Shown here in pieces: positions 45,801 to 53,581 of a DNA stretch of 64,000 bases (positions within the stretch are counted from its first letter, which is position 1; every line of letters starts with the position of its first letter). The DNA is from Bryobacter sp. (lineage in GTDB: Bacteria > Acidobacteriota > Terriglobia > Bryobacterales > Bryobacteraceae): NCBI GenBank assembly GCA_022843625.1, contig JALHNH010000019.1, positions 48,941 to 112,940 on the forward strand, in the 5' to 3' direction. The notes under the pieces were generated by a model. It worked only from the letters and a program-made list of their open reading frames with translations. It was not told where the DNA came from and did not search any database. The position numbers were made by a program, and so were the translations under genes.

Positions 45801-45942
45801 AAGTCGAACTGGTCCCGCTATTGGCAAGCGAGTCAAAATCCTGCGTCACAGGCGTTCCTATGCTAGGAATCAAAACCTGCCCCCACGCACCCATCAGTGT
45901 CAAAACAAGTCCAAACGATATCCGGCCAGCTTGCAAAGTCAT
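42868..45942 (-). CDS. ExeM/NucH-type extracellular endonuclease
   Basis: The 1024-residue protein has a signal peptide and a GGAGGG ribosome site. An N-terminal domain of unknown type comes first. A putative-Ig domain (GVGPYSFGITGGGLPPGINL) and an OB-fold-like segment follow. The endonuclease/exonuclease/phosphatase domain comes last, with VATYNMERFFDTVNDPG, GFQEIENL, VIVNHLRS, SVGDMNAFEVNDGY and RLSDHDPGVI as the expected catalytic blocks. The C-terminal region is a beta-sandwich. Such enzymes degrade extracellular DNA for phosphate or nutrition, or for biofilm turnover. It shares an operon with a PEP-CTERM protein. Confidence 0.92.
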   Translation of the reverse strand: MTLQAGRISFGLVLTLMGAWGQVLIPSIGTPVTQDFDSLANSGTSSTLPTGWAFLEAGTSANTTYTAGTGSGTAGDTYSFGATGSSERAFGALLSNALTPIIGASFTNNTGSAITGLAISYTGEQWRLGAAGRVDRLDFQYSVNATSLATASGTWIDVDQLDFTSPFTTTTGALNGNAAANRTAISFTIASLNIPAGATVWIRWTDFNPAGSDDGLAIDDFSLTAQGTGGPTCPTISLSPASLLSGTQGVFYSQVLSASGGVGPYSFGITGGGLPPGINLSGSTISGTHAGNGTFPVTITATDSTTPTACTGTQAYSLVIAPVVTTTNINVIQGSGLSSPIVGQVATTSGIVTALRSNGFYLQNAEADYDADPQTSEGILVFTSSSPAVLVGQRAQVSGTVTEFTSSTDLLGGSTTELISPTIVVLGSGNPLPAPVAIDSTMLTAGGGQQQLERFEGMRVSLASLTVVAPTDGNVSEANATSTSNGVFTAVFAGVPTPFREAGIQAPIAAPLCEAGAGCAIPVWDNNPERIQIDSNRITGTTALNLRVGQLVSGLVGVLDNSFGVNQVFPDTTSAPVVSGSGISEGVAPVAKASEVTVATYNMERFFDTVNDPGVSDPVLTGGALANRLNKASLGIRLNLGAPDIIGFQEIENLNVLQLLADKINLDAAGAYTYLPFISEGNDPGGIDVAFLVKSTVTTISATQIGKATTYTSPCTGVQEILNDRPPVLFRGTVTKAGRTLDLVVIVNHLRSLNGISDTTPCALGTDGQRVRAKRAAQAEFLANLIQSEITSNPNVKLISVGDMNAFEVNDGYVDIIGTVTGNPTVPTQVADASADLVNPNLLNLLNVIPDPAQRFSYVFDGNHQTLDHLLYTQGLKDQVTNGGYVRINSEFPETDRNDSNSARRLSDHDPGVIYVTTAQPIVSGVLVQRGGLILNRTTNTYNGNLVIRNTGTAVLSGPFTVALTGLPSGVSLANAAGTNFQGSYLVNSATTIAAGGALLVPVQFSNPGNVAINYTTKVYSGAF

Positions 45943-46038
45943 TCCACAACCCTCCTAGCTTGAATACAGCCTTCGTATGCTAGCAGGCTTCGATTACAAA
46001 TTGGTCAATTACCGGCGGCAGCGTGGGCCAGAAAAGTA

Positions 46039-46383
46039 CTAGCGGGGAAGTCGTTGCGTCAGGAACCCGATGATTGCCCCAACAACAAATCCAGGAACCA
46101 TAATCTCAACATAGTAGTGTTCCCCGGTCTCAGCGGGCATCGATGCCACCAGATAAGCAAAGAACAAGCCCAATCCAGCTCCCAGGCCAAGCCCAACCGG
46201 CACTGATTGCACCTTCCGCGCCACCAGCCCGCAGATCAGGCCCACAACCAACCCCTTGAATGTAGATCCCAGAAGAATTCCCATAATGAACGGTCGCACC
46301 GCGGGCGTAAACCACGACGTCAACCCATCTACAAATCCCAATCCCGCTCCGGCCACAAGGCCAATCAAAATCTTGTTTGTCAT
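46039..46383 (-). CDS. Small Gly-rich integral membrane protein
   Basis: The 114-residue protein has four hydrophobic segments with glycine zippers (LIGLVAGAGLGFVDGL, GLVVGLICGLVA, VGLGLGAGLGLFFAYLVA, VPGFVVGAIIGFL). No family is recognised; it is possibly related to small membrane proteins of stress or envelope function. It is transcribed leftward 43 bases after the end of the small kinase gene, so it could be the last gene of the signalling island. Confidence 0.75.
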   Translation of the reverse strand: MTNKILIGLVAGAGLGFVDGLTSWFTPAVRPFIMGILLGSTFKGLVVGLICGLVARKVQSVPVGLGLGAGLGLFFAYLVASMPAETGEHYYVEIMVPGFVVGAIIGFLTQRLPR

Positions 46384-46426
46384 TTTACTGCCTCCAATGA
46401 TCTATTGCCCGCCTGCAGCGATTCCT

Positions 46427-47254
46427 TTAAACAGGACGAAAGATAAACAGCAAAAGCCTCACCACTACATAACTTCCGAGCAGCAAAAGCAAGACCTTGT
46501 TTCGTGATGCGAATCGCAATCCGCGTTCCCAAAGACTTTCCTGATAGGCGCTCACCGCCAACTGATCTTGAAACCGTCTCAGGTCCTCAGCCAGTTCCGC
46601 GACTTCGCTGTATCTCAACCCAGGCTCAGCTGCACGAGCCTTTGCTGCAATCGCGAGCAAGGGCTTGGGCGCAGCCACAGGCAAAATCTCCTCGAATAAA
46701 ACTCCGAGCGCAAAGATATCCGTCCGCGCGTCGACTTCACGTTCCGGTGCCATGTACCGCCGCGTTCCCGCCCGCGATCCGCTCGCCCCAGCCAACAGCG
46801 CAATCCCCCAGTCGAGCACCATCACCTGCCCAAACTTTCCGATCAAAATGTTAGCTGGCTTCAGGTCGCGATGAATCACTCCCTGGCTATGAGCAAAGCC
46901 AACCGCCTCACAAATCTTGCCAGCAACAGACAAACACTCAGCCAATCCATCAAAGCGCTTGAGCGGGCTCCCGTCTACCAGTCGCATCACGCAATACCCG
47001 CGCCCATCAGCCAGCGTCCCTGCGTCATAAATCGGAACAATCCCAGGATGCTCAAGCTTGGCGAGTGTCTTCGCTTCTTCGAACCCCTCACCCACCTTCA
47101 GCGCAACCTCGCGATCCAGCAGTCGGTCCCGCACCCGGTACACCGCTCCCATGCCCCCCTTTCCAATCAGGGGCCCGGCTTCGTATCGAGTACCGGAAAG
47201 ATCCAGCTCATCCATCACCGCACGCAAATGATCAAGAACGCGATCCGGAATCAC
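46427..47254 (-). CDS. Hanks-type Ser/Thr protein kinase with C-terminal membrane anchor
   Basis: The 275-residue protein shows the kinase core: glycine loop GKGGMGAVY (31-39), Lys53, HRDLKPANI (128-136), metal-binding DWG (148-150 in place of DFG), and APE (169-171). One membrane segment is at about 253-272. The C-lobe is shorter than in typical kinases. The reduced size and DWG resemble kinases encoded next to ECF sigma factors in Planctomycetes and Acidobacteria. Its ATG overlaps the stop of the sigma factor gene by four bases, so joint action is likely. It would phosphorylate the sigma factor or a partner (inference). Confidence 0.9.
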   Translation of the reverse strand: MIPDRVLDHLRAVMDELDLSGTRYEAGPLIGKGGMGAVYRVRDRLLDREVALKVGEGFEEAKTLAKLEHPGIVPIYDAGTLADGRGYCVMRLVDGSPLKRFDGLAECLSVAGKICEAVGFAHSQGVIHRDLKPANILIGKFGQVMVLDWGIALLAGASGSRAGTRRYMAPEREVDARTDIFALGVLFEEILPVAAPKPLLAIAAKARAAEPGLRYSEVAELAEDLRRFQDQLAVSAYQESLWERGLRFASRNKVLLLLLGSYVVVRLLLFIFRPV

Positions 47255-47817
47255 CTTTGTACCAGCCTTCGCAACTCTTTCCGCGCCCAGGCAAGGTGAT
47301 TCGTAATAGTAGTCACCGGCAATTGATATTGCAGGGCCAAATTTTCATAACTCGGCCGTGTCTCTTCAGCCAGATCGTACGCTTCAAAAATCGCAAACCG
47401 CACCTCGCGGCCGCTGGAAACGCACTCCTCCTTCAAAGTCCCGATCGCCAGCGCGAACACCTGCCGCTCCCACTCCCGCTCAAACATCTCTTCTGGATCC
47501 TGACTCAAATCGACAACCTCATCGGAAACGGATTCAGACTGCCGCTCGATCTTTTTCATCACAAATCGATCGAAGCAAACCCGCAAAAATGGCCGGAACC
47601 TGCCCTTATCCCAATCAAATCGAGACAGAACATCTTTTTCGATCACATACGCAAAGAACCCCTGCACCAGATCCTCTGCTTCTTCATGGCTTACCCGGAA
47701 CCGCCACCGCACATAACGAAAACAAGGCTGCCAGTAAACCTCTAGCAGCCGGTTCAGTTGCCCTTCTTCACCACGAATGGCTTCGTTTAATAGCGTGTGG
47801 TGTGTCGAGGGAAACAT
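47251..47817 (-). CDS. ECF-like RNA polymerase sigma factor
   Basis: The 188-residue protein has a sigma-70 region 2 (EEAEDLVQGFFAYVIEKDVL, continuing SRFDWDKGRFRPFL) and region 4 (YENLALQYQLPVTTITNHLA). The DLVQ-FF and KGRFRxFL patterns are typical of the ECF groups linked to Ser/Thr kinases. No anti-sigma factor is adjacent; instead a kinase gene follows with a 4-base overlap. It probably redirects RNA polymerase to genes whose control depends on the kinase. It starts three bases after the AhpD-like gene stop. Confidence 0.9.
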   Translation of the reverse strand: MFPSTHHTLLNEAIRGEEGQLNRLLEVYWQPCFRYVRWRFRVSHEEAEDLVQGFFAYVIEKDVLSRFDWDKGRFRPFLRVCFDRFVMKKIERQSESVSDEVVDLSQDPEEMFEREWERQVFALAIGTLKEECVSSGREVRFAIFEAYDLAEETRPSYENLALQYQLPVTTITNHLAWARKELRRLVQR

Positions 47818-47820
47818 GGA

Positions 47821-48207
47821 TCATTCCTTGAATCGATCATCCACCGGCACACGGTACCCCGCCACCAGCCGGTTGGTTTCGTTCGCCATTCCCACAACCG
47901 CCATCATCTCCCCAAACATCCCGTCGGTCATCCCCTTCGCCCTAGCTCCCGCTGTATGCGAAGCAATGCAATACTCGCAACCGTTGGTCACGCTAACAGC
48001 GATGTACAATAACTCCTTCATCAGTGGGTCGAGTTCCCCAGGCCCCATGATCTGCTGGATGCTGTCCCAGGTCCGCTTCAATGTGACAGGATCATGAGCC
48101 AGCGCTTTCCAGAAATTATTGATGTAGTCGGTCTTCCGCTTGGCCATGATGTCGTCATAAACTTCCTGCACTTCCGGGCTCGCATCTGCATACTCGATCA
48201 GCTTCAT
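47821..48207 (-). CDS. Carboxymuconolactone decarboxylase/AhpD-like protein
   Basis: The 128-residue protein carries the redox-active core of the AhpD family: Cys77 and Cys80 with His84 in CEYCIASHTAGA. The helical scaffold (LLYIAVSVTNG) surrounds it. AhpD-like proteins are small thiol-dependent peroxidases or reductases. Its ATG overlaps the stop of the ankyrin kinase gene by four bases, which places a possible redox component inside the signalling operon. It is not a decarboxylase in the strict sense, since the CxxC motif argues for redox chemistry. Confidence 0.9.
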   Translation of the reverse strand: MKLIEYADASPEVQEVYDDIMAKRKTDYINNFWKALAHDPVTLKRTWDSIQQIMGPGELDPLMKELLYIAVSVTNGCEYCIASHTAGARAKGMTDGMFGEMMAVVGMANETNRLVAGYRVPVDDRFKE

Positions 48208-50483
48208 TTCACCTCCAGCAATTGCACAATATCCTGATGTCCCTGTTCTCTCGCATGTTCCAACGCGGTCAAGCCGTTGGCATCACGCAGCCCCTTGTCT
48301 GCCCCTTTGGAAAGAAGCAGGCGAACCACTTCAGTTTGGCCATTTTTGGCTGCAAGCATCAGCGCCGTATTCTCCCGGTCATCAATCCCATCGATGGCAG
48401 ATCCAAGAGACAGGAGCAACTGCACCATTTCTGGCCGGCGGCGCAAGACTGCATAGTGCAATGGCCCCGCAAGTTTCTTCGGAGCATCGATCTTCGCTCC
48501 TTTGGCTGCAAGCATACGCACCATGGCCTCATCACCACTTTGAACAGCTACCATCATCGGGTCTGAAGCCGGCCCTCTGCCTGCGTTTGGATCATCACCC
48601 CGCTCAAGATAAGTCCTCGCATCCTTCATTCGGCCTTCTCGAACAGCCGAAACCAGAGAATCCCCACTACGCTCATTCCATCCGGTCATTGGGGCAATGA
48701 TCAGAGTCGCAAGCATCAGGATTGGGATTACAAACCAAAGCTTGGTTCCCAAACGGATTCGTTCACCGATCTTGCCCCGGTCTTCGGCATAGCGCTTGTT
48801 AACGGTCATGCTCTCTTCGCCAAGACTCAGTCGGCTTCGCTCATAGAGAAGGTTCCAGGCAAGCAGGAATGATCCATAAATGGGCATAAAGCTAAAAGAA
48901 GCAAGAGCCAACGAATCCCCGAATCCCGCTCCGATCGTCTCTCTGTAAATTACCCGCAAAGGAGCCTGTGCGATCACGAAAACAATCGGAAGATAAACGG
49001 TTACCAGCAATGCAACCGAAAACCGTCTCACCATCAAAGCCAGAATCAGGTGCTCACTGCCCTTCAATAGATGCGCGCTCCGCACCCGAGCTGCGTGCGG
49101 CCCCAAGTCCTCCAGCAGGCCCACGATATGCGCCAGACCGTGCCGAACCGGATGCAGCGTAAAGACCGATGCGTAGACCGCCCCTGGATAGGCCTTCCAG
49201 GCAGTCCACATCTGCTGGAACCACCCCTTCACACTACTTTCGTGTGTCCGCGTGTAGACAATCCAGTTCGTCATGGCCATATCTGCCCAAACCATAAAGC
49301 AATAGGCAATCATCGCGTGAGCTGGCAGCACAAGGACAAAGGCCTGATAGTCCTCTATGAGGCCCCGATCCATAGCCAGCCGCACCAATATGCGGTAGCC
49401 ATTCAAGAGCAAGGCTGCAGGCACCATCGCCATCAAAAGGATGGCAAACCAGACTCCAGAAATTCCGCTCGACACAGTGCGGCTCTCTTTGAGCAGATTC
49501 ACTTCGCCTTCCACCGCACCGCGCACGCGAGAGACGAAACTGGAACAATCGGGAGCCCGGTAATTCGGGTCTTTCGCGAGGCTTTCCAAAATTACGCGCG
49601 ATACGATCTCACTCAGCTTCGGGTTGCGCGTATGAGGTGGGTCAGGAGTCAGTGTGATCTGCTGCTCAATCAGTTCCCTCGCATTCCCTTTGAATGGCAA
49701 CTCCCCGGCAAGCATCATGTACGCCATCATTGCAAGCGAATAAAGATCGGACTTTTCCGTCACCAATTGGCCACAGCATTGTTCCGGTGCCATGAATGCC
49801 GGCGTCCCAAGTGTCGCCCCAACCGTAGTGGTAAACCCAGACGATTCAGCGAATGCGCTCGTCAATCCAAGTTCGGTCGGAGCCAGAACCAGGGTCGCAT
49901 TCTCGTCATCAATGTTGGACTCGACATTCGGTGCAGCTTCCAGTTCAGGCAGTTCCATGGACAGTGCAGATGGGTCTGCCAACTTGGCGATGCCAAAATC
50001 CAGTACCTTGACGATGTATCCGCCACGACCATCCGGCTGCAGCCAAATGTTTTGAGGCTTGAGATCTCTGTGCAGGATCCCGTGACTATGGGCCTCAGTC
50101 ACCCCCAGCGTAATTTGTTCGAGAATGTCGACCACCATCGCTGGCGGTGGAATCGGTTGCTTCTGAAGGTACTCGAAAAGCGTCTCGCCATCGAGATACT
50201 CCATCACCAGATAAGCAACAGAAGTGATATCGATTACAGTGACACCGAAGTCGGTGACATTGACTACATTCGGATGGCGCAATCGTCCGCTAGCCTCAGC
50301 TTCACGCTGAAAACGAATCAGCAATTCCCGGTTCCGCATAAACTGCGGAGCGATCACTTTCACGGCAACAGTGCGCTTGGTGCCGGTGTGTATAGCTTGA
50401 TACACGCTTCCCATGCCACCCTTGCCGAGCAGTTTTTCGATCAAATACTTGTTATCGAGCGTGCGCCCGACGAGAGGGTCCAT
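48204..50483 (-). CDS. Membrane Ser/Thr kinase with C-terminal ankyrin repeats
   Basis: The 759-residue protein starts with a full kinase domain: GKGGMGSVY (20-28), Lys42, HRDLKPQN (138-145), DFG (162-164), APE (232-234). About 67 residues separate DFG and APE, some 40 more than usual, with acidic and Thr-rich content. The middle holds about six membrane helices (for example ISGVWFAILLMAMVPAALLL). The tail has about four ankyrin repeats (GDEAMVRMLAAKGAKID, NTALMLAAKNGQTEVVRLLL). If the helix count is even, both kinase and ankyrin parts are cytoplasmic. It is the first gene of the island. Only 22 bases separate its start from the divergent monooxygenase. Confidence 0.9.
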   Translation of the reverse strand: MDPLVGRTLDNKYLIEKLLGKGGMGSVYQAIHTGTKRTVAVKVIAPQFMRNRELLIRFQREAEASGRLRHPNVVNVTDFGVTVIDITSVAYLVMEYLDGETLFEYLQKQPIPPPAMVVDILEQITLGVTEAHSHGILHRDLKPQNIWLQPDGRGGYIVKVLDFGIAKLADPSALSMELPELEAAPNVESNIDDENATLVLAPTELGLTSAFAESSGFTTTVGATLGTPAFMAPEQCCGQLVTEKSDLYSLAMMAYMMLAGELPFKGNARELIEQQITLTPDPPHTRNPKLSEIVSRVILESLAKDPNYRAPDCSSFVSRVRGAVEGEVNLLKESRTVSSGISGVWFAILLMAMVPAALLLNGYRILVRLAMDRGLIEDYQAFVLVLPAHAMIAYCFMVWADMAMTNWIVYTRTHESSVKGWFQQMWTAWKAYPGAVYASVFTLHPVRHGLAHIVGLLEDLGPHAARVRSAHLLKGSEHLILALMVRRFSVALLVTVYLPIVFVIAQAPLRVIYRETIGAGFGDSLALASFSFMPIYGSFLLAWNLLYERSRLSLGEESMTVNKRYAEDRGKIGERIRLGTKLWFVIPILMLATLIIAPMTGWNERSGDSLVSAVREGRMKDARTYLERGDDPNAGRGPASDPMMVAVQSGDEAMVRMLAAKGAKIDAPKKLAGPLHYAVLRRRPEMVQLLLSLGSAIDGIDDRENTALMLAAKNGQTEVVRLLLSKGADKGLRDANGLTALEHAREQGHQDIVQLLEVK

Positions 50484-50505
50484 GCGAACCTATCAGCATA
50501 CAGCA

Positions 50506-50799
50506 ATGAAATCTATTGTCCACGTAGTTGCCCATATTGAAGCCCTTCCAGGCTACGAGCAGGAAGTCCGTTCCGTCCTTGAGAGTTATCTCTCTCCAAC
50601 TCGCGCAGAGCAGGGTTGCATTCGATACGATCTTTTCCTGGATGACTCTGATCCAAAGAAGTTCACCTTCATCGAAGAATGGGCATCGAAGGAAGACCTT
50701 GAAGCCCATGCCGAAAGTGAACACCTCGCTGCAGGTAGAATTGCCCTCGAAGGCAAGAAGGCTCCCAACTGGGTGCAACTGCTAACGCAAATCGGCTAG
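50506..50799 (+). CDS. Antibiotic biosynthesis monooxygenase (ABM) domain protein
   Basis: The 97-residue protein is read from ATG 50506. A longer reading would overlap the divergent kinase gene and adds no feature. It has the compact ABM dimeric fold pattern (VVAHIEALPGYEQEVRSVLE, GCIRYDLFLDDSDPKKFTFI, HAESEHLAAG). Such proteins act as quinone monooxygenases or, more often, as small cytoplasmic enzymes of uncertain role; YgiN-like activity is one option. It ends in a shared CTAG with the convergent permease gene. Confidence 0.88.
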   Translation: MKSIVHVVAHIEALPGYEQEVRSVLESYLSPTRAEQGCIRYDLFLDDSDPKKFTFIEEWASKEDLEAHAESEHLAAGRIALEGKKAPNWVQLLTQIG

Positions 50800-52238
50800 C
50801 TGTTCAACTTGGAGTGCGAACGGCTGTACATGAAGTACACGCCAAAGCCAACCAACATCCAAACGAAGGCCGTGACCTGCGTCAGTGTATCGAGTGCGAT
50901 GATCATGCCGCTGCAAACAATGATGCCCAAAATTGGCACCAGCGGCACCAGCGGAGCACGGAAGGGTCGAGCTACGTTCGGATCGCTCTTACGCATGATC
51001 CAGACTGCAACGCAGACCAGGACGAATGCAAAGAGTGTCCCGATCGAAGTCAGGTCTCCAGCCATGCTTCCGGGGATGAATGCCGCGAATAGTCCGACGA
51101 ACGCGAAGAGAATCCAGTTCGACTTGTAAGGAGTTCTGAATTTCGGATGCAGGTCGCAGAAGAGCTTTGGCAACAAGCCGTCGTTTGACATCGAGAAAAA
51201 CACTCGGCTCTGGCCCATCAACATCACCAGGATCACGCTGGAGAATCCAGCGAGAATGGCGACAGTTACTAACGTCCCGAGCCATTCATAACCAGGCATG
51301 TACTTCTGAATTGCGTAGGCGACGCTTGCTTCTTTTCCAGCGATCTTGAACTCGGTGTAGTTGGCAACACCTGTCAGAACGTGACCGAAGAGGATATAGA
51401 GGACGGTGCAGACTGCGAGTGAGCCAAGAATGCCAATGGGCATATCTCGTTCGGGCTTCTTCGCTTCCTGAGCGGCAGTCGAAACGGCATCGAAACCAAT
51501 GAAGGCGAAGAACACGATGCCGGCGCCCTTAACAACACCACCGAAGCCATGCAGGAAGAAGCCTTCATGACCAGGAGTGCCTTCGGGAATCATATAAGGG
51601 ACATGGTTCACAGGATTGATGAACTGCCAGCCGATTCCGATAAAGAGCAGGACGATTGCCATCTTCACAAAAACGATGATCGAGTTGACGGTCGCCGATT
51701 CCTGAGTTCCTTTGATCAACAGCAGTGTAAGGAGTAACAGGATGATCAGTGCCGGGCCATTGAAAATTCCATGAACGCCCGATTGCGAGACCTCCAGTGG
51801 AGAGTGACACCATTCATACGGGATTGCACCGCCCAGGAGGTTATTGAGATATTCACTCCATGCAATCGATACAGTAGCTGCACCGAGGGCGTATTCGAGA
51901 ATCAGTGCCCAGCCAATCGTCCAGGCAGTCATCTCACCCATCGTTGCGTAAGCATATGTGTAAGCACTACCGGCAATGGGGATCATTGCTGCAAACTCTG
52001 CGTAGCAGAGACCGGCGAACGCGCATCCGATGGCAGCGACGATGAAAGACATCGTCACGGCCGGGCCAGCGGCTTCTGCGGAAGCAGCGGCGGTGCGGAC
52101 AAACAAGCCCGCACCGATGATTGCGCCGATGCCGAGAGCCACAAGGCTTTTGGCGTCCAGTGTTCGTTTCAGACCCTTATCGCCGCCAGCGGCTTGGGCC
52201 AATAGTGTCGCTATGGACTTCTTGCGAGAAAGACTCAT
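50796..52238 (-). CDS. APC-type cationic amino acid transporter-like permease
   Basis: The 480-residue protein starts at ATG 52238, which overlaps the upstream permease stop by four bases. The longer reading upstream lacks hydrophobic content. About 12-14 membrane helices are visible, with the APC hallmark GIGAIIGAGLFVRTA in helix 1 and the CAT-like GSAYTYAYATMGEMTAWTIG. The GFDAVSTAAQEAKKPERDMP loop is diagnostic of the CAT/YfnA branch. The substrate is probably a cationic or neutral amino acid (inference). It is the last gene of a five-gene overlapping chain. Confidence 0.92.
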   Translation of the reverse strand: MSLSRKKSIATLLAQAAGGDKGLKRTLDAKSLVALGIGAIIGAGLFVRTAAASAEAAGPAVTMSFIVAAIGCAFAGLCYAEFAAMIPIAGSAYTYAYATMGEMTAWTIGWALILEYALGAATVSIAWSEYLNNLLGGAIPYEWCHSPLEVSQSGVHGIFNGPALIILLLLTLLLIKGTQESATVNSIIVFVKMAIVLLFIGIGWQFINPVNHVPYMIPEGTPGHEGFFLHGFGGVVKGAGIVFFAFIGFDAVSTAAQEAKKPERDMPIGILGSLAVCTVLYILFGHVLTGVANYTEFKIAGKEASVAYAIQKYMPGYEWLGTLVTVAILAGFSSVILVMLMGQSRVFFSMSNDGLLPKLFCDLHPKFRTPYKSNWILFAFVGLFAAFIPGSMAGDLTSIGTLFAFVLVCVAVWIMRKSDPNVARPFRAPLVPLVPILGIIVCSGMIIALDTLTQVTAFVWMLVGFGVYFMYSRSHSKLNS

Positions 52239-52800
52239 GCAGGAACCTCGTTCTTTTTCCAGACGAAGTAAACCGGGATGCCTAGCAGCACAATGATAAG
52301 TCCCGGCCACGTGTAGTTTGGTTTGTATAGGAGTAGAAGTATTTCGATCATTCCGGCGAAGACAATGTACAGGAAAGGCAACACCGGATAACCGAGAGCT
52401 TTGTAAGGGCGTTCCATCTCCGGGCGCTTGCGGCGCAACACGAAAATGCCCCAAATCGTCAAAATGTAAAAGAGCAGAACCGCAAATATAACATAGTCCA
52501 GCAAGTCACCGTAGCGTCCGGTGAGGGTGAGTCCGCAGGCCCAGAGGCACTGGACGACAATGCTGACTACGGGAGTTTGGGTCTTCTCGTCGAGCTTGCC
52601 ACAGACCTTGAAGAATAGACCGTCTTTGGCCATGGCATAGTAGACTCGGGAGCCGGCGAGGATGAGCCCGTTGACACAGCCAAAAGTCGAGATCATGATC
52701 GCGGCGGCCATCCATTTTTCGGCACTGGCACCAAGGAAGCTCTGAACGACGGCTGTGCCGACGCGGTCTTGCGGGGCGGTCTGGATAGCGGCGAGCGGGA
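50800..52800. other. GC-skew switch zone
   Basis: Left of this zone the + strand is C-rich in genes of both orientations. Right of it the + strand is G-rich in both orientations. Sample lines in the zone have about equal G and C. The change runs from negative to positive skew, the direction seen at replication origins. No DnaA-box cluster or AT-rich gap is visible here. Confidence 0.65.
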
Positions 52801-53581
52801 GGACGCTCAGGTAGACGAAATTGGCTAGCAGGTATAGGATGCTGACGGCTCCGACGCCTAAGACTAGGGCTAACGGCAGGTCTCGCTTGGCGTTCTTCAT
52901 CTCACCGGCCAGGAAGGTGATGTTGTTCCAGGAGTCGGAGCTGAAGAGGCTGCCAACCATGGCGACGCCGGTGACGGAGATGACGGCCCAGGTCCAGTCG
53001 GCGTTGGCCCAGAAGTTGCCGAAGTTGGCTTGTACCGCAGTCTCGTTGCGGCCGAGAGCGAGGCCAAGCACGACGAGGCCGATCAGCGCTGCCACCTTGG
53101 CAATGGTGAAAACATTCTGGACGATGGCGCCCGTGCGGACGCCTTTGGTGTTAACCCAGCTAAGAAGTACGATCACCCCGATGCCAACCAATTGCAAGCC
53201 TCGACCCTGAATCTCGGGGAAGAAGACACCAGCGAACTTGGCAAAGGCGACGGCGACTGCGGCGATGGTGCCGGTCTGGATTACGACGAAGAAGGTCCAG
53301 CCGAAGAGGAAGGCAGGCATCGGGCCGAAGGCTTCGCGGAGGTAGACGTATTGGCCACCAGCTTGAGGCATAGCTGCGGCGAGTTCGCCATAGCTTAGTG
53401 CAGCAATGATGGTGAGGATGGCAGTTACAACCCAGGCAGCCATCAGCAGAGCCGGGGAGTTGACCTGGCGGGCGATATCGGCCGAGACGATGAAGATCCC
53501 GGAGCCGATCATGCCGCCAGTGACGATCATGGTGGCGTCGAGGAGGCCGAGCCCTTGAATGAGTTTAGGTGGTGTTGCCAT
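52235..53581 (-). CDS. APC superfamily amino acid permease
   Basis: The 448-residue protein has about 12 membrane helices with TGGMIGSGIFIVSADIA in helix 1. It also has GELAAAMPQAGGQYVYLREA, a pattern of the LAT/SteT-like branch that often exchanges amino acids. The start ATG at 53581 lies 54 bases inside the end of thiE, read in another frame. No later Met gives an acceptable first helix, so the overlap is real. It differs from the next permease in the chain, so the pair is not a tandem duplication. Confidence 0.92.
   Translation of the reverse strand: MATPPKLIQGLGLLDATMIVTGGMIGSGIFIVSADIARQVNSPALLMAAWVVTAILTIIAALSYGELAAAMPQAGGQYVYLREAFGPMPAFLFGWTFFVVIQTGTIAAVAVAFAKFAGVFFPEIQGRGLQLVGIGVIVLLSWVNTKGVRTGAIVQNVFTIAKVAALIGLVVLGLALGRNETAVQANFGNFWANADWTWAVISVTGVAMVGSLFSSDSWNNITFLAGEMKNAKRDLPLALVLGVGAVSILYLLANFVYLSVLPLAAIQTAPQDRVGTAVVQSFLGASAEKWMAAAIMISTFGCVNGLILAGSRVYYAMAKDGLFFKVCGKLDEKTQTPVVSIVVQCLWACGLTLTGRYGDLLDYVIFAVLLFYILTIWGIFVLRRKRPEMERPYKALGYPVLPFLYIVFAGMIEILLLLYKPNYTWPGLIIVLLGIPVYFVWKKNEVPA

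Noticed and set aside
49071..50540. Rightward open frame opposite the ankyrin kinase
   Set aside because: Shadow; the leftward kinase motifs are complete.
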